From Eggerthellaceae bacterium (lineage in GTDB: Bacteria; Actinomycetota; Coriobacteriia; Coriobacteriales; Eggerthellaceae): a stretch of 64,000 bases of DNA. The DNA lies in the NCBI GenBank assembly GCA_009782605.1, contig WRIR01000008.1, positions 1 to 64,000 on the forward strand, read 5' to 3'. Shown here one piece after another: positions 27,557 through 35,500 of this stretch (the first letter of the stretch is position 1; each line of letters begins with the position of its first letter). The position numbers and the translations under genes are program-made. The notes below the pieces were generated by a model. It was not told where the DNA came from. It did not search any database and saw only the letters and a program-made list of their open reading frames with translations.

Positions 27557-28402
27557 TCACGCTTTGAGCGCCTTCTTCTTCGCGGCCTTTTCGGCAGCCC
27601 ATTCCTGCTCCCATTTCTCGTCCTCGGCTTTTTTCGCCTCATATTCGGCGGTCTGCTTCTTGATGCGGTTCCCGAGCGCGATGCGGGCAACCAGAAGGCT
27701 CGCCTCGTAGAGTGCCAGCATGGCCGCGAACATGAGCAGCATGGTGACCGGCGAGGCGTCGGGGGTGACCATCGCCGAAATGACCATGAGGGTGATGTAG
27801 ACCGTGCGCCAGTTCGAGCGGAGCTTCTTGTAGGGAATCACGTCGAAGATGACCAGGTAGAAGATGATAAGCGGCAGCTCGAAGGCGATTCCGAAGCCGA
27901 TCTCGAACTTGATGATGAGGTTGATCCACTGTTTCGCCTCCGGAAGGATGGCCGCAAGACCGCCCGCCTGGTCGGTCATCCACTCAAAGGCCGGGTTCAG
28001 GATGACGAGGTAGCAGAACACGGTGCCGACGATGAAGAGGGCAACCCCGGCCGCGAAGGTCGGGATGAACCACTTGCGCTCGTTCGGCTTCAAAGCCGGC
28101 AGGAAGAACGCGAGTATCTGCCAGAGGATGACCGGCATACAGGCAATCAGGGAGATCCAAAAGGAAATGAAGAAACGCAGGGCGAAGGCGTCGAATGCGC
28201 CGAACACGACTAAGCCTGCCGCTCCGTCCTCGGTGTGGGGCATGAATTCCAGCACGGGCTCTAAGAGGAACTGGGCGGCGATCGGAGTCGCAAGGTAGAA
28301 GACGAATACCGCTATGACCAGGCTCGCGAGGATACGTACCACGCGCATGCGCAGTTCTCCCAGGTGGTCGAAGAGGGGCATCCGTGCGGGACCGACAGGC
28401 AT
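27557..28402 (-). CDS. tatC: Sec-independent translocase TatC
   Basis: 281 residues with six predicted transmembrane helices. It starts MPLFDHLGELRMRVVRIL, the TatC signature including the conserved Glu. The FxxxPALKPNERKW segment after the second helix is also typical. The tail after the last helix is lysine- and alanine-rich. It recognises twin-arginine signal peptides of folded proteins, for example hydrogenase subunits. It starts 3 bp after the tatA/B stop. Confidence 0.95.
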   Translation of the reverse strand: MPVGPARMPLFDHLGELRMRVVRILASLVIAVFVFYLATPIAAQFLLEPVLEFMPHTEDGAAGLVVFGAFDAFALRFFISFWISLIACMPVILWQILAFFLPALKPNERKWFIPTFAAGVALFIVGTVFCYLVILNPAFEWMTDQAGGLAAILPEAKQWINLIIKFEIGFGIAFELPLIIFYLVIFDVIPYKKLRSNWRTVYITLMVISAMVTPDASPVTMLLMFAAMLALYEASLLVARIALGNRIKKQTAEYEAKKAEDEKWEQEWAAEKAAKKKALKA

Positions 28403-28405
28403 GGC

Positions 28406-29086
28406 TCACTCCCCCTTCGCTTGTGTCGCGGCGGGCTTGCTTGTTGCGGGCTTGTCGGCGGCGGCAGGCTTTGCAGCTGCCGGAGCCGTGCCCTTCGTGG
28501 CCGCCTTTGTCGCAGGTTTATTGCCGTAGAGCTCTTCGGCCGAAGGCTTCGGCTTGCTCTCCGCAGGTTTGCTGGCCGCAGCAGCCGACTTGCTGGCTAC
28601 CGCAGGCTTGTTCGCAGCGGACTTACTCGCAACAGCAGCTGCAGAGGCGGCTGCAGGCGTGCCTGCGACGGGCTTTGCTGCCTCGACCTTGTCTGCGGCG
28701 GCAAGCCTTTTTTCCTCGGCTGCTTTTTTCGCGGCACGTTCCTTGTCGTATTTTGCCTTGCGCTCAGAGAAGCTCTCTGCCTTCTCCGGAAGCTTCTTTG
28801 ATGCGCCGGACTTGTCGGACTTGTCGGACTTGTCGGACTCTCCGAGCTTGGCAAGCACTTCGAGGGGGTTCTTGAAAGGCTCGTCAGAGGTCGGGTCGTA
28901 CACCTCGGTCTTGAGAACCTTGCTCATTTCCTCTTGAGCGCTCTTGAACTTGTTGATTGCCTGCGCCACAGTCTTCGCAATGGCAGGCAGCTTATCGGGC
29001 CCGAAAATAAGGAACCCGAAAAGCATAATGAGGAAGAACTCGAATCCGCCAATACCGAACAAAGGAGCACCCCTTATACCGCTCAT
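28406..29086 (-). CDS. Twin-arginine translocase subunit TatA/TatB
   Basis: 226 residues from the ATG at 29086. It has one N-terminal transmembrane helix (FGIGGFEFFLIMLFGFLIFGPDKLP) with the FGP hinge, then an amphipathic helix KTVAQAINKFKSA, as in TatA and TatB. The remaining residues are a long Ala/Lys-rich low-complexity tail with SDK repeats (a 9-bp unit repeated in the DNA near 28808-28838). The length and tail resemble TatB more than TatA. It would form the translocation assembly with TatC, just downstream. An upstream ATG at 29119 is less likely. Confidence 0.88.
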   Translation of the reverse strand: MSGIRGAPLFGIGGFEFFLIMLFGFLIFGPDKLPAIAKTVAQAINKFKSAQEEMSKVLKTEVYDPTSDEPFKNPLEVLAKLGESDKSDKSDKSGASKKLPEKAESFSERKAKYDKERAAKKAAEEKRLAAADKVEAAKPVAGTPAAASAAAVASKSAANKPAVASKSAAAASKPAESKPKPSAEELYGNKPATKAATKGTAPAAAKPAAADKPATSKPAATQAKGE

Positions 29087-29249
29087 CGTGCGAGGGCACC
29101 TCCATGCCCCTGCGCTCAATCTGTCTACAACCCTACCATCTTAGCACAAAAACAACCGCATGCAGAGCAAAAGCGCACAGCAGCGGCGCTTTGCGGCACC
29201 GACCCCCGCTTTTTGGGCAATTGCAGTACCCGTTTCACAGAATTACAGC

Positions 29250-29400
29250 AGTTATCGTATCAAAATCGAACTTGTGTATGGAATTTGGGCGTGAGCGCGC
29301 ATAAATTCACGTCAAAACGCCATTTTAGCGTGAATATTCGCCACCTTCCGTGAAAAAAGGCACGAAATCCGTACACAAGTTCGATTTTGATACGATAACT
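29250..29400. mobile_element. MITE-like element with 29-bp terminal inverted repeats
   Basis: A perfect 29-bp inverted repeat (29250-29278 and 29372-29400) bounds a 151-bp AT-rich element with no gene. Weaker pairing continues inward, and the core holds a second inverted repeat (AATTCACG with CGTGAATATT). No clear target-site duplication is visible. It could be a non-autonomous transposon remnant or a structured RNA. No other copy was seen in the window. Confidence 0.6.
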
Positions 29401-29500
29401 CGGAAAATCTTGCAGGTGTGGGTGCAGGGGAAGCGGTACAGTCCTCTGGGCCCGAGGCGGCGCAGCCCTCCATGCCCGGGGTGGCGCGCCCACGCAGGCT

Positions 29501-29543
29501 GTTGTGGAAATCAAATCAACCCTGGCGGTTTGATTCCCACAAC
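29501..29543. repeat. 15-bp inverted repeat
   Basis: GTTGTGGAAATCAAA (29501-29515) is inverted at 29529-29543 with one mismatch and a 13-bp loop. It lies in the gene-free stretch 29087-29884, which contains only repeats; a TGTCACGTGACA palindrome follows at 29573-29584. Confidence 0.5.
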
Positions 29544-29600
29544 CGCGCACAGCAGGATGGGGGGCGGGGATGTCACGTGACAGTTTTTAACCCCTCCCAA

Positions 29601-29670
29601 GTCCACACCAGTCAGCGTACATGTCGCATGGATCTGCTGGTGTGACAACTTATACGGCCCCGTGTCACAC
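29601..29670. repeat. Partial copy D of the structured repeat plus a shared 31-bp palindrome
   Basis: 29601-29617 repeats the GTCCACACCAGTCAGCG end of the structured element without the rest. 29640-29670 is a 31-bp near-palindrome that matches the inverse of 7138-7168 at 28 of 31 positions. They lie side by side directly before full copy C, so the site has received repeated insertions or rearrangements. Confidence 0.6.
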
Positions 29671-29672
29671 AG

Positions 29673-29799
29673 GTCCACACCAGTCAGCGAGGGTTTCTGT
29701 GGTGCCCGGGATTGCCCCGTTGCGCGGCTGAGCGTACTAAGGTACGCGAAGGCAAGCGTAAAAGGGGCAAGACCGGGTGCCACAGGAAGCCGCAGCGTC
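29673..29799 (-). repeat. Structured dispersed repeat, copy C
   Basis: The third full copy. Outer stem CTGTGG with CCACAG, continuing as GCCCGG with CCGGGT; second stem TTGCCCC with GGGGCAA; apical hairpin CGTAC/GTACG. It lies downstream of the small gene at 29885-30094, in the same orientation relative to transcription as copies A and B. Confidence 0.8.
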
Positions 29800-29882
29800 G
29801 GGCAGTTACGTCGGCTGGCAAGCCGGCGTAACCCAAAAGCCGCAGCGTCGGGCAGTTACGTCGGCTGGCAAGCCGGCGTAAC
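29787..29882 (-). repeat. 50-bp tandem duplication carrying the 3' hairpin
   Basis: A unit of 50 bp starting at 29787 and 29837 is present twice. Each contains the end of the structured repeat plus the GTTACGTCGGCT / AGCCGGCGTAAC hairpin (29805-29832 and 29855-29882). The second hairpin ends 2 bp from the stop codon of the gene at 29885. The same hairpin, with one base change, follows tRNA-Ala at 140-167. Confidence 0.75.
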
Positions 29883-29884
29883 CA

Positions 29885-30094
29885 TCAGTTCCCGGTCATT
29901 ACCATGATGGCCATAGTGGGGATGGCGAGGGCGAGCACGAGGATCACGCAGACGACGATGGTCACGATCCTCCTGGTCCGCAGGGACTTTTCCTTGTCCG
30001 CTTGTGCGCGCACCTCACGCTCCTGCGCCGCGCGGATCCGCTCGCTCTTCTGTTTTGCAGTAAGCTTTTGCTGCTTTTGTTTTTTCGCTCCCAT
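29885..30094 (-). CDS. Small membrane protein of unknown function
   Basis: 69 residues. The first 42 are strongly basic and helix-prone, rich in Lys, Gln, Arg and Glu (KQKQQKLTAKQKSERIRAAQ). Residues about 44-66 form one hydrophobic helix (TIVVCVILVLALAIPTMAIMV). The topology is probably cytosolic N-terminus with a single C-terminal membrane anchor. It starts 15 bp after the amidohydrolase stop and is likely co-transcribed with it. I do not recognise the family. Confidence 0.65.
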   Translation of the reverse strand: MGAKKQKQQKLTAKQKSERIRAAQEREVRAQADKEKSLRTRRIVTIVVCVILVLALAIPTMAIMVMTGN

Positions 30095-30109
30095 GGGCCT
30101 TCCTAGTTT

Positions 30110-31468
30110 CTATTTCCCGAGCTTTTCCCTGATCTTGATGACACGGGCGGCGTTTTTCGCGACTTCGACATCAGCGTACCACTGGCCCCTCTCGTACAGG
30201 ACGGCTCCGTCGACCATATTCATGAGGACATCGGCGGCGGCACAGGTGTTGACGACGGCTGACACCGGGTCGGTCATCGGCTTTTGGTGGGACCCCGACA
30301 GGTCGACCGCGATGAGGTCGGCCCGCTTCCCTATCTCAAGCGAACCTATCTTTTCCTCAAGGTGCAGTGCGCGGGCACCCCCGATGGTCGCCATTTCGAG
30401 CATGGTCGCACAGTCGAGGAACTGCCCGACGTTGACGGCGCGCTGCACCAGCATGCCGATGCGCATCTCGAACAGCATGTCGGTCGAGTCCACCGCCACC
30501 GGTGAGTCGGTGCCCAGCCCCATGCGCAGCTTCGCGCGCAGAAGCTCGTTCATCGGCGCGACCCCCATGCCCAGCTGGGCGTTGCAGCGGGGGCACAGGG
30601 CCACCGAGACGTCGTATTCCTTGAGCTTCTCGATGTCCTCGTCGTCGATATGGACGCAATGGACGGCCATGACCTTCTCGGTCTCGAAGGCGCCCCAGTT
30701 CAGCGCGTAGCGGATCGGCGTCGTGCCGGTCGGCAGCCAGGGCGGCACCTCGACGAAGCCCCGGCGGTTGTCCATCTTGTGAACCGAGAGGACCGATGAG
30801 CCGTACTTGACGAAGTTGTATTCCTCGGCGCTGCCGGCGAGGTGCATGGCAACCGGCATGTTGCCGTTTTTCTGGGCGAACTCCGCAACCCGCCCCAGGA
30901 TTGCCGGATGGCAGGCATAGAGCGCCGAAGGAGAGATGCCGATGGTGATGAGGGGGGAGGCGGACTCGTCCTGCCACCGGGCGATATCGGTGGTGGCCTG
31001 CTTCATGGCGTGGTTGACGCGGCGCTTGTCCATGGCACCGACCTCGCGGTAGATGACGCTGCGCAGCCCCAGTTTCCGCGTCGCCCGGTGGACGGCGTTC
31101 GTCGAGGCGATGTCGGCAACGCAGGTAATCCCCGCAGACAGGGCCTCAAGGCCGCCAAACAGGGCTGAGTCGTAGCAGTCGGCATTGCTGAGCCGCCCGC
31201 TCTTTTCCACATACAGCATAAGCCAGGTGGGGTAGGGGACGTCGTGGACGATACCCCGCATCACCGTGCTCTCCAGGTGGGTATGCAAGTCGACCAAGCC
31301 CGGCATGAGGGCGGCCAGGCCGAAGTCCTTGACCTCCTCCTTGGGGTAGCGGAGCTGGAGCATCTCCCGTTCCCCGATATCGCGGATCTCTCCGTCGCGG
31401 ACGAGGATTGCGCCGTTTTGGATGGGGTTGGCCGTAATGGGCAGGATATGTTGGGCACACAGTAACAT
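30110..31468 (-). CDS. Amidohydrolase-superfamily deaminase
   Basis: 452 residues. The metal-binding HTH motif is at His62 and His64 (DLHTHLES), a later histidine is in AVHCVHIDDED, and LGTDSPV holds the catalytic Asp. The N-terminal beta-sandwich closes again at the C-terminus (GSLEIGKRADLIAVDL), as in cytosine, guanine, methylthioadenosine/SAH and aminodeoxyfutalosine deaminases. The substrate cannot be read from these motifs. The full classical men pathway in the window argues against a futalosine-route role. Divergent from menG, 252 bp away. Confidence 0.8.
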   Translation of the reverse strand: MLLCAQHILPITANPIQNGAILVRDGEIRDIGEREMLQLRYPKEEVKDFGLAALMPGLVDLHTHLESTVMRGIVHDVPYPTWLMLYVEKSGRLSNADCYDSALFGGLEALSAGITCVADIASTNAVHRATRKLGLRSVIYREVGAMDKRRVNHAMKQATTDIARWQDESASPLITIGISPSALYACHPAILGRVAEFAQKNGNMPVAMHLAGSAEEYNFVKYGSSVLSVHKMDNRRGFVEVPPWLPTGTTPIRYALNWGAFETEKVMAVHCVHIDDEDIEKLKEYDVSVALCPRCNAQLGMGVAPMNELLRAKLRMGLGTDSPVAVDSTDMLFEMRIGMLVQRAVNVGQFLDCATMLEMATIGGARALHLEEKIGSLEIGKRADLIAVDLSGSHQKPMTDPVSAVVNTCAAADVLMNMVDGAVLYERGQWYADVEVAKNAARVIKIREKLGK

Positions 31469-31601
31469 AAGACTCCCTTTCCTCGCTTTCGCGTTCCTCG
31501 CGTTTTCCGATGGCCTTCCATGATAGCACTACCGCAAGGCCGAGCCGTGGAAACACACATGCTATACTTTTCTCAAAGCATGGCCAGGGTGTGTCAAGGG
31601 G

Positions 31602-31673
31602 TGTGTCAAGGGGATCTTTCTATTGACGTATTTCTGTATCAAAATGAGTCAAGAGAAAGGCTCCCCTGGCACA
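31602..31673. repeat. 26-bp imperfect inverted repeat before menG
   Basis: Arms 31602-31627 and 31648-31673 agree at 20 of 26 positions and enclose a 20-bp AT-rich loop. The left arm holds GGGGATCTTTCTATT, close to the arm motif of the repeat at 424-561. It lies 48 bp before the menG start, so it would be in the leader or overlap its promoter. Confidence 0.55.
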
Positions 31674-31720
31674 CCGCCCCGACACACTGACACACCGACA
31701 CACGCGCAGAAGGAGGAGCG

Positions 31721-32467
31721 GTGAGCATCGACACGGCAACGGGGGAGGCGGCGCAGGCGGAGGTCTCGACCGAGCGCGTCTACGGGATATTCTCCGCAAT
31801 CGCACGGAGATACGAGCTGTTCAACGCGGTATCCAGCATGGGGCTTTACCGGCGCTGGCTTGCCACCTTGGTCGAGCGCGCCCCGATAACCAACGAAAGC
31901 GACCTGCTCGACCTGGCGGGGGGCACCGGCGACGTGAGCTTTGCCGCCGCCCGCATGAAACGGCCGCGCCATATCCAGCTGACCGACCTGGTCCCCGAGA
32001 TGCTGGAGGTCGCGCGCGAGCACGAGCGCCAGGGGGCGGCACGCGGCGTCGCCGTCGACTTCGACGTCGTCGACGCGCAGGACATCCCCTATGCCGACAA
32101 CAGCTACGACGTCGTGACCGTGGCCTACGGCATCCGCAACATGCCCGACAGGGAGCGTGCCCTGCGCGAGATGCACCGCGTCTTGAAGCCAGGCGGGGGG
32201 CTCGCCTGCCTTGAGTTCTCAACCCCGGCCAACCCCCTCGTGCGGGCCCTGCACGGCTTCTACCTGAGCACCGTTATCCCGTTCTTGGGCGGCCTCATCA
32301 CCGGCGACCGCACAGGCTTCGTGTACCTGAAGGATTCGATCCGGGCCTTTCCCCGCCAGGAAGACTTTGCCGCCATGATGGAGGATGCGGGGTTTCAGCA
32401 GGTGGAATGGGTGGACTGTTCCGCCGGCATCGCCGCCGTCCACACGGGGGTGAAGGGCGACGGATGA
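31721..32467 (+). CDS. menG: Demethylmenaquinone methyltransferase
   Basis: 248 residues, a class I SAM methyltransferase of the UbiE/MenG group. The signature YDLFN-like ARRYELFNAVSS is followed by the SAM loop LDLAGGTGDVS, VDAQDIPYADNSYD and YGIRNMPDRERALREM. It adds the ring methyl to demethylmenaquinone, the final step. It starts with GTG at 31721, after AAGGAGGAG at ideal spacing. It is separate from the men operon and on the other strand. Confidence 0.94.
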   Translation: MSIDTATGEAAQAEVSTERVYGIFSAIARRYELFNAVSSMGLYRRWLATLVERAPITNESDLLDLAGGTGDVSFAAARMKRPRHIQLTDLVPEMLEVAREHERQGAARGVAVDFDVVDAQDIPYADNSYDVVTVAYGIRNMPDRERALREMHRVLKPGGGLACLEFSTPANPLVRALHGFYLSTVIPFLGGLITGDRTGFVYLKDSIRAFPRQEDFAAMMEDAGFQQVEWVDCSAGIAAVHTGVKGDG

Positions 32468-32514
32468 GGGGCGGGGCCGGACGGCCCCGCCCCGGGGCGA
32501 ACCAGGTTCGCCCC
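32468..32514. terminator. Double hairpin between convergent menG and the giant surface gene
   Basis: GGGGCGGGGCC / GGCCCCGCCCC (11-bp stem, 4-nt loop) begins directly after the menG stop and is followed by GGGGCGAA / TTCGCCCC. The giant gene ends 17 bp further on from the other side. There are no T-runs. Confidence 0.6.
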
Positions 32515-32530
32515 TGCAATGGCGTCGCTT

Positions 32531-35500
32531 CTACGACGGTGCGCTTCCGAGGGCAGTGGTGGGGTCCCTCTTCAGCATGGCGGCTATCAGGGGAACGACA
32601 AGCTGCGCCAACACCAGAAGCGACAGGGGGATTGAATAGTTGTCCGTCGCCGCCATAGGCCCGGCGAAGTCTTGCGTGGTGAGCAGGATGACCAGGCCCT
32701 CGACGAAGGCGACTGCCGATATCAGCAACACGGGCGTGTTCGCGGAGAGGCCTATTCCCCCGCCGGCGCCCCTCGTCCCTGCCTTGCCGGGCCTGCTGCC
32801 GGCCTTGCCTGCCCTGCCCTGCTCCCAGGCATTGCGGCTTTTCTCGCGCTTCACCATGAGGGCAACGCGCTGTTCCGGGGTCATCTCTGCCCAGGCGTCC
32901 TTGTCGATGGGCTCCTCGTGGTACTCGGAGGCCCGGCTGCGGCGGCCGCGCAGGAACCCGGCAAGCGTGAGCAGGAGCAGCGCGCCGGAAAGGACAGCCG
33001 CCACGAGGTTGAAAAGCGACCAGGTGCTTTGCGGGGAGTCTCCTGACGGAGTGCTCCCGCCAGCCGCCTTGGCCGTCGGCCCGTAGGCGACGGGATCGGG
33101 GCCGGAGTCGGGCGCAGAGTCGCGGTCGGGGTCGCGCCCATCCGCCTCCCCTTCCCTGTCGTCGGCATCATCCGCGCTCCCCGCCGCAGCCGCAGGGGCT
33201 TCCGATGCGGGGGCGGCGGGCACGGTGACGTAGACCGGTATGGTGGTCGGCGGGGTGCTGTTCGAGCCGCCCGAGGGCGGGATGTTCACCGTCGGCGGGT
33301 TGACGACGACCGATGGCGGGTTGACGATGACCGTCGGCGGCTGCTGGGGCTCGGGCGCCGGCGGGTCGGCGTTCTTCTCCCACTGGGCGTAGACGGCCAT
33401 GTCGGAAACGACCGGCGTGGAGGCCAGGAACTGCAGGCCGCCGCCGGGAGCGGCCGCCCAGTGCGTGAAGGTGTAGCCGGAACGTATCGGCGAGCTCGGA
33501 AGGTAGCTCAGGGTCGCCGCGGGCTCCTGCACATAGATGGTGGCCGGACCGGTAAGGTAGCCTCCGTTGGCGTCGAAGGTCACCGCACAGCGCTTGAGCG
33601 GCGCGGTCACAGTTGCGGTGATCGAGGCCTTCAAGGTGGGGTCGGCGGCCACCGCTATCTGCGGGCGGTACTGGCCGGCGACGTTGGTGTAGCCGTTGGA
33701 GCTGACCGCGACCGTGGCGGGCGTCCCGTCATAGCTGGCGGCCTGAGCGCCGGACTTCGCCGCGATCTGCCCGGACTTGTCGGCCAGGTCGACCTCGGCG
33801 TAATCGATCGTGAAATCGCGCGCGGCAAGGACGTAGTCCTTCCCGTAGAAGAAGGAGCCGTCGTCGATGATGACCGCGCGGGCCGCGGAGGTCGTCGCCG
33901 GGGTGCCGTCGGGGTTGGTGATGAAGGGGTCGGCAACCGTGTAGACGACCTGATAGACGCCGGCCTTCGAAGAGTCGATCAGCGGCATCGCGCCGGTGCC
34001 GGAAGCACCCGTGATGACCACGTCCTTCAACCCGAGCTCGGGGCTCTCGGCGTCGACGACACCGACCCCCCGGAGCAGCTGGTCGCGCGTCAGGGTGACC
34101 GGCGTGGAGGTTGCGGCCAAAACAAGCGGGCCGTCGAGGGTGATGACCGGCATCGTGCCCCGGTCGACGGTGAAGCTCACCGTCACGGACACGCCGCCCA
34201 CCCCCTGTGGGACGAAGGTGACGTCGTATGCGCCCATCGCCTGCCTGATTCCGTTGAAGGAGACGTCCACGCCATGGTCTGACAGGGAGCCCGCAGGCGT
34301 GACCTTGAAGCCGCGGGCCGCGGCCAAGGTGGCCAGGGTGGCCTTGGCGACCATGTCGTCCCTGTTCGCCAGGCTGCCGGCCTGCGCCCAGGTGAGCGGC
34401 ACGTGGTTGGCGGCCACGATGTAGCGGTTGGTATCGGCGGGGTCGGCGGTATTGGCGTCATGGACCGTGCCGTCCTCGTCGGGCGTGTTGGATATCGCCT
34501 TCCGGTCGAGGACCTGAGCCCGGATGTCCTTCGTCGGGAGGGGCGTGGACGCAGCTTCCTGCATCCCGCCCGGCACTCCGATAACGACAGGCCCGTAGGA
34601 CCCCTCCTGGGGCCCGAGCCCTGCCCGGTCCTTGACGCTGGGGGCGACGTGCTCGATGCCGGTGACCATGCCCTGCGCATCGCGCACGAGGCGGACGGCA
34701 TCGGCCTTGCCAAGCCCCAGTATGAGGCTGTCAAGCGGCGAGGCGGCCCTGACTTCGTCGGCAGTCGTGACGAAACTCCAGGCCTTCACGGCCCAGTCGC
34801 CAGAGAAGGCCCAGTCGCCCACGAGCACGTAGCCGACGGCGCTCGTCGAGTTGCCCTCTGTGTCGGTGACGGTATAGCCCAGCTTGTAGACACCCTCTGT
34901 CGAGGTGTCGACCGCGCCGGTGCGGGACAGGGCGAGCGGCGGCGCGGCATTGCCGTCCTCGGCATCCCCGTAGGCGACGCCGCCCCAGTAGTCGGCCTCG
35001 GTGAAGCTGCTGTTCAGGCCTGCCTGCCTCAGTTCGGGGACCGTGATCCAGGGATGATGCCCGTTGGAAACCGTGACGTTGACCTGGACGGATGCCGTGT
35101 GGTCCTCGTTGACCCAGAAGGTGGCCGGGATAACGGTCGGGTAGCCCGCGGCACCCTCGGCAAGGAAGCTCGCCGTCTTGAAGCCGCCGTCGTCGGCGAG
35201 CGCCGGCGTGCCGCCCAAGGAGAGGCCCTGGTCGGCTCGCAGGTAGCTCTGAGCGTTCGCGCGGGAGACGAAGGCGCTGCCATAGGCCGTGCCGCTCTGC
35301 GCCTGCAGCACGCGGGCATCGGCCAGGTTGATGCGGAAGTGGCGTGCGGATATCGCGTAGGTGGCCCCGTTGCCCACCTCGGTCCCTTCGGGCAGCACCT
35401 TGGCGGTGACGGTACGCGTGAGGTTGGGCGAGGCGACGATCCCGATGATGGGGGCGTAGTCTGCGGCCACATCCTTGTAGCCCGCCACGTCAGCGACACG

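Noticed and set aside
29601..29882. CRISPR array
   Set aside because: The repeats differ in size and spacing and are palindromic elements; there are no regular spacers and no cas genes.
30110..31468. Aminodeoxyfutalosine deaminase of the alternative menaquinone route
   Set aside because: The motifs fit several deaminases, and the window already has the classical men pathway, so that specific assignment is not supported.
32531..32830. LPXTG cell-wall sorting signal at the end of the giant protein
   Set aside because: No LPXTG-like motif precedes the final helices; three separate hydrophobic helices are present instead.
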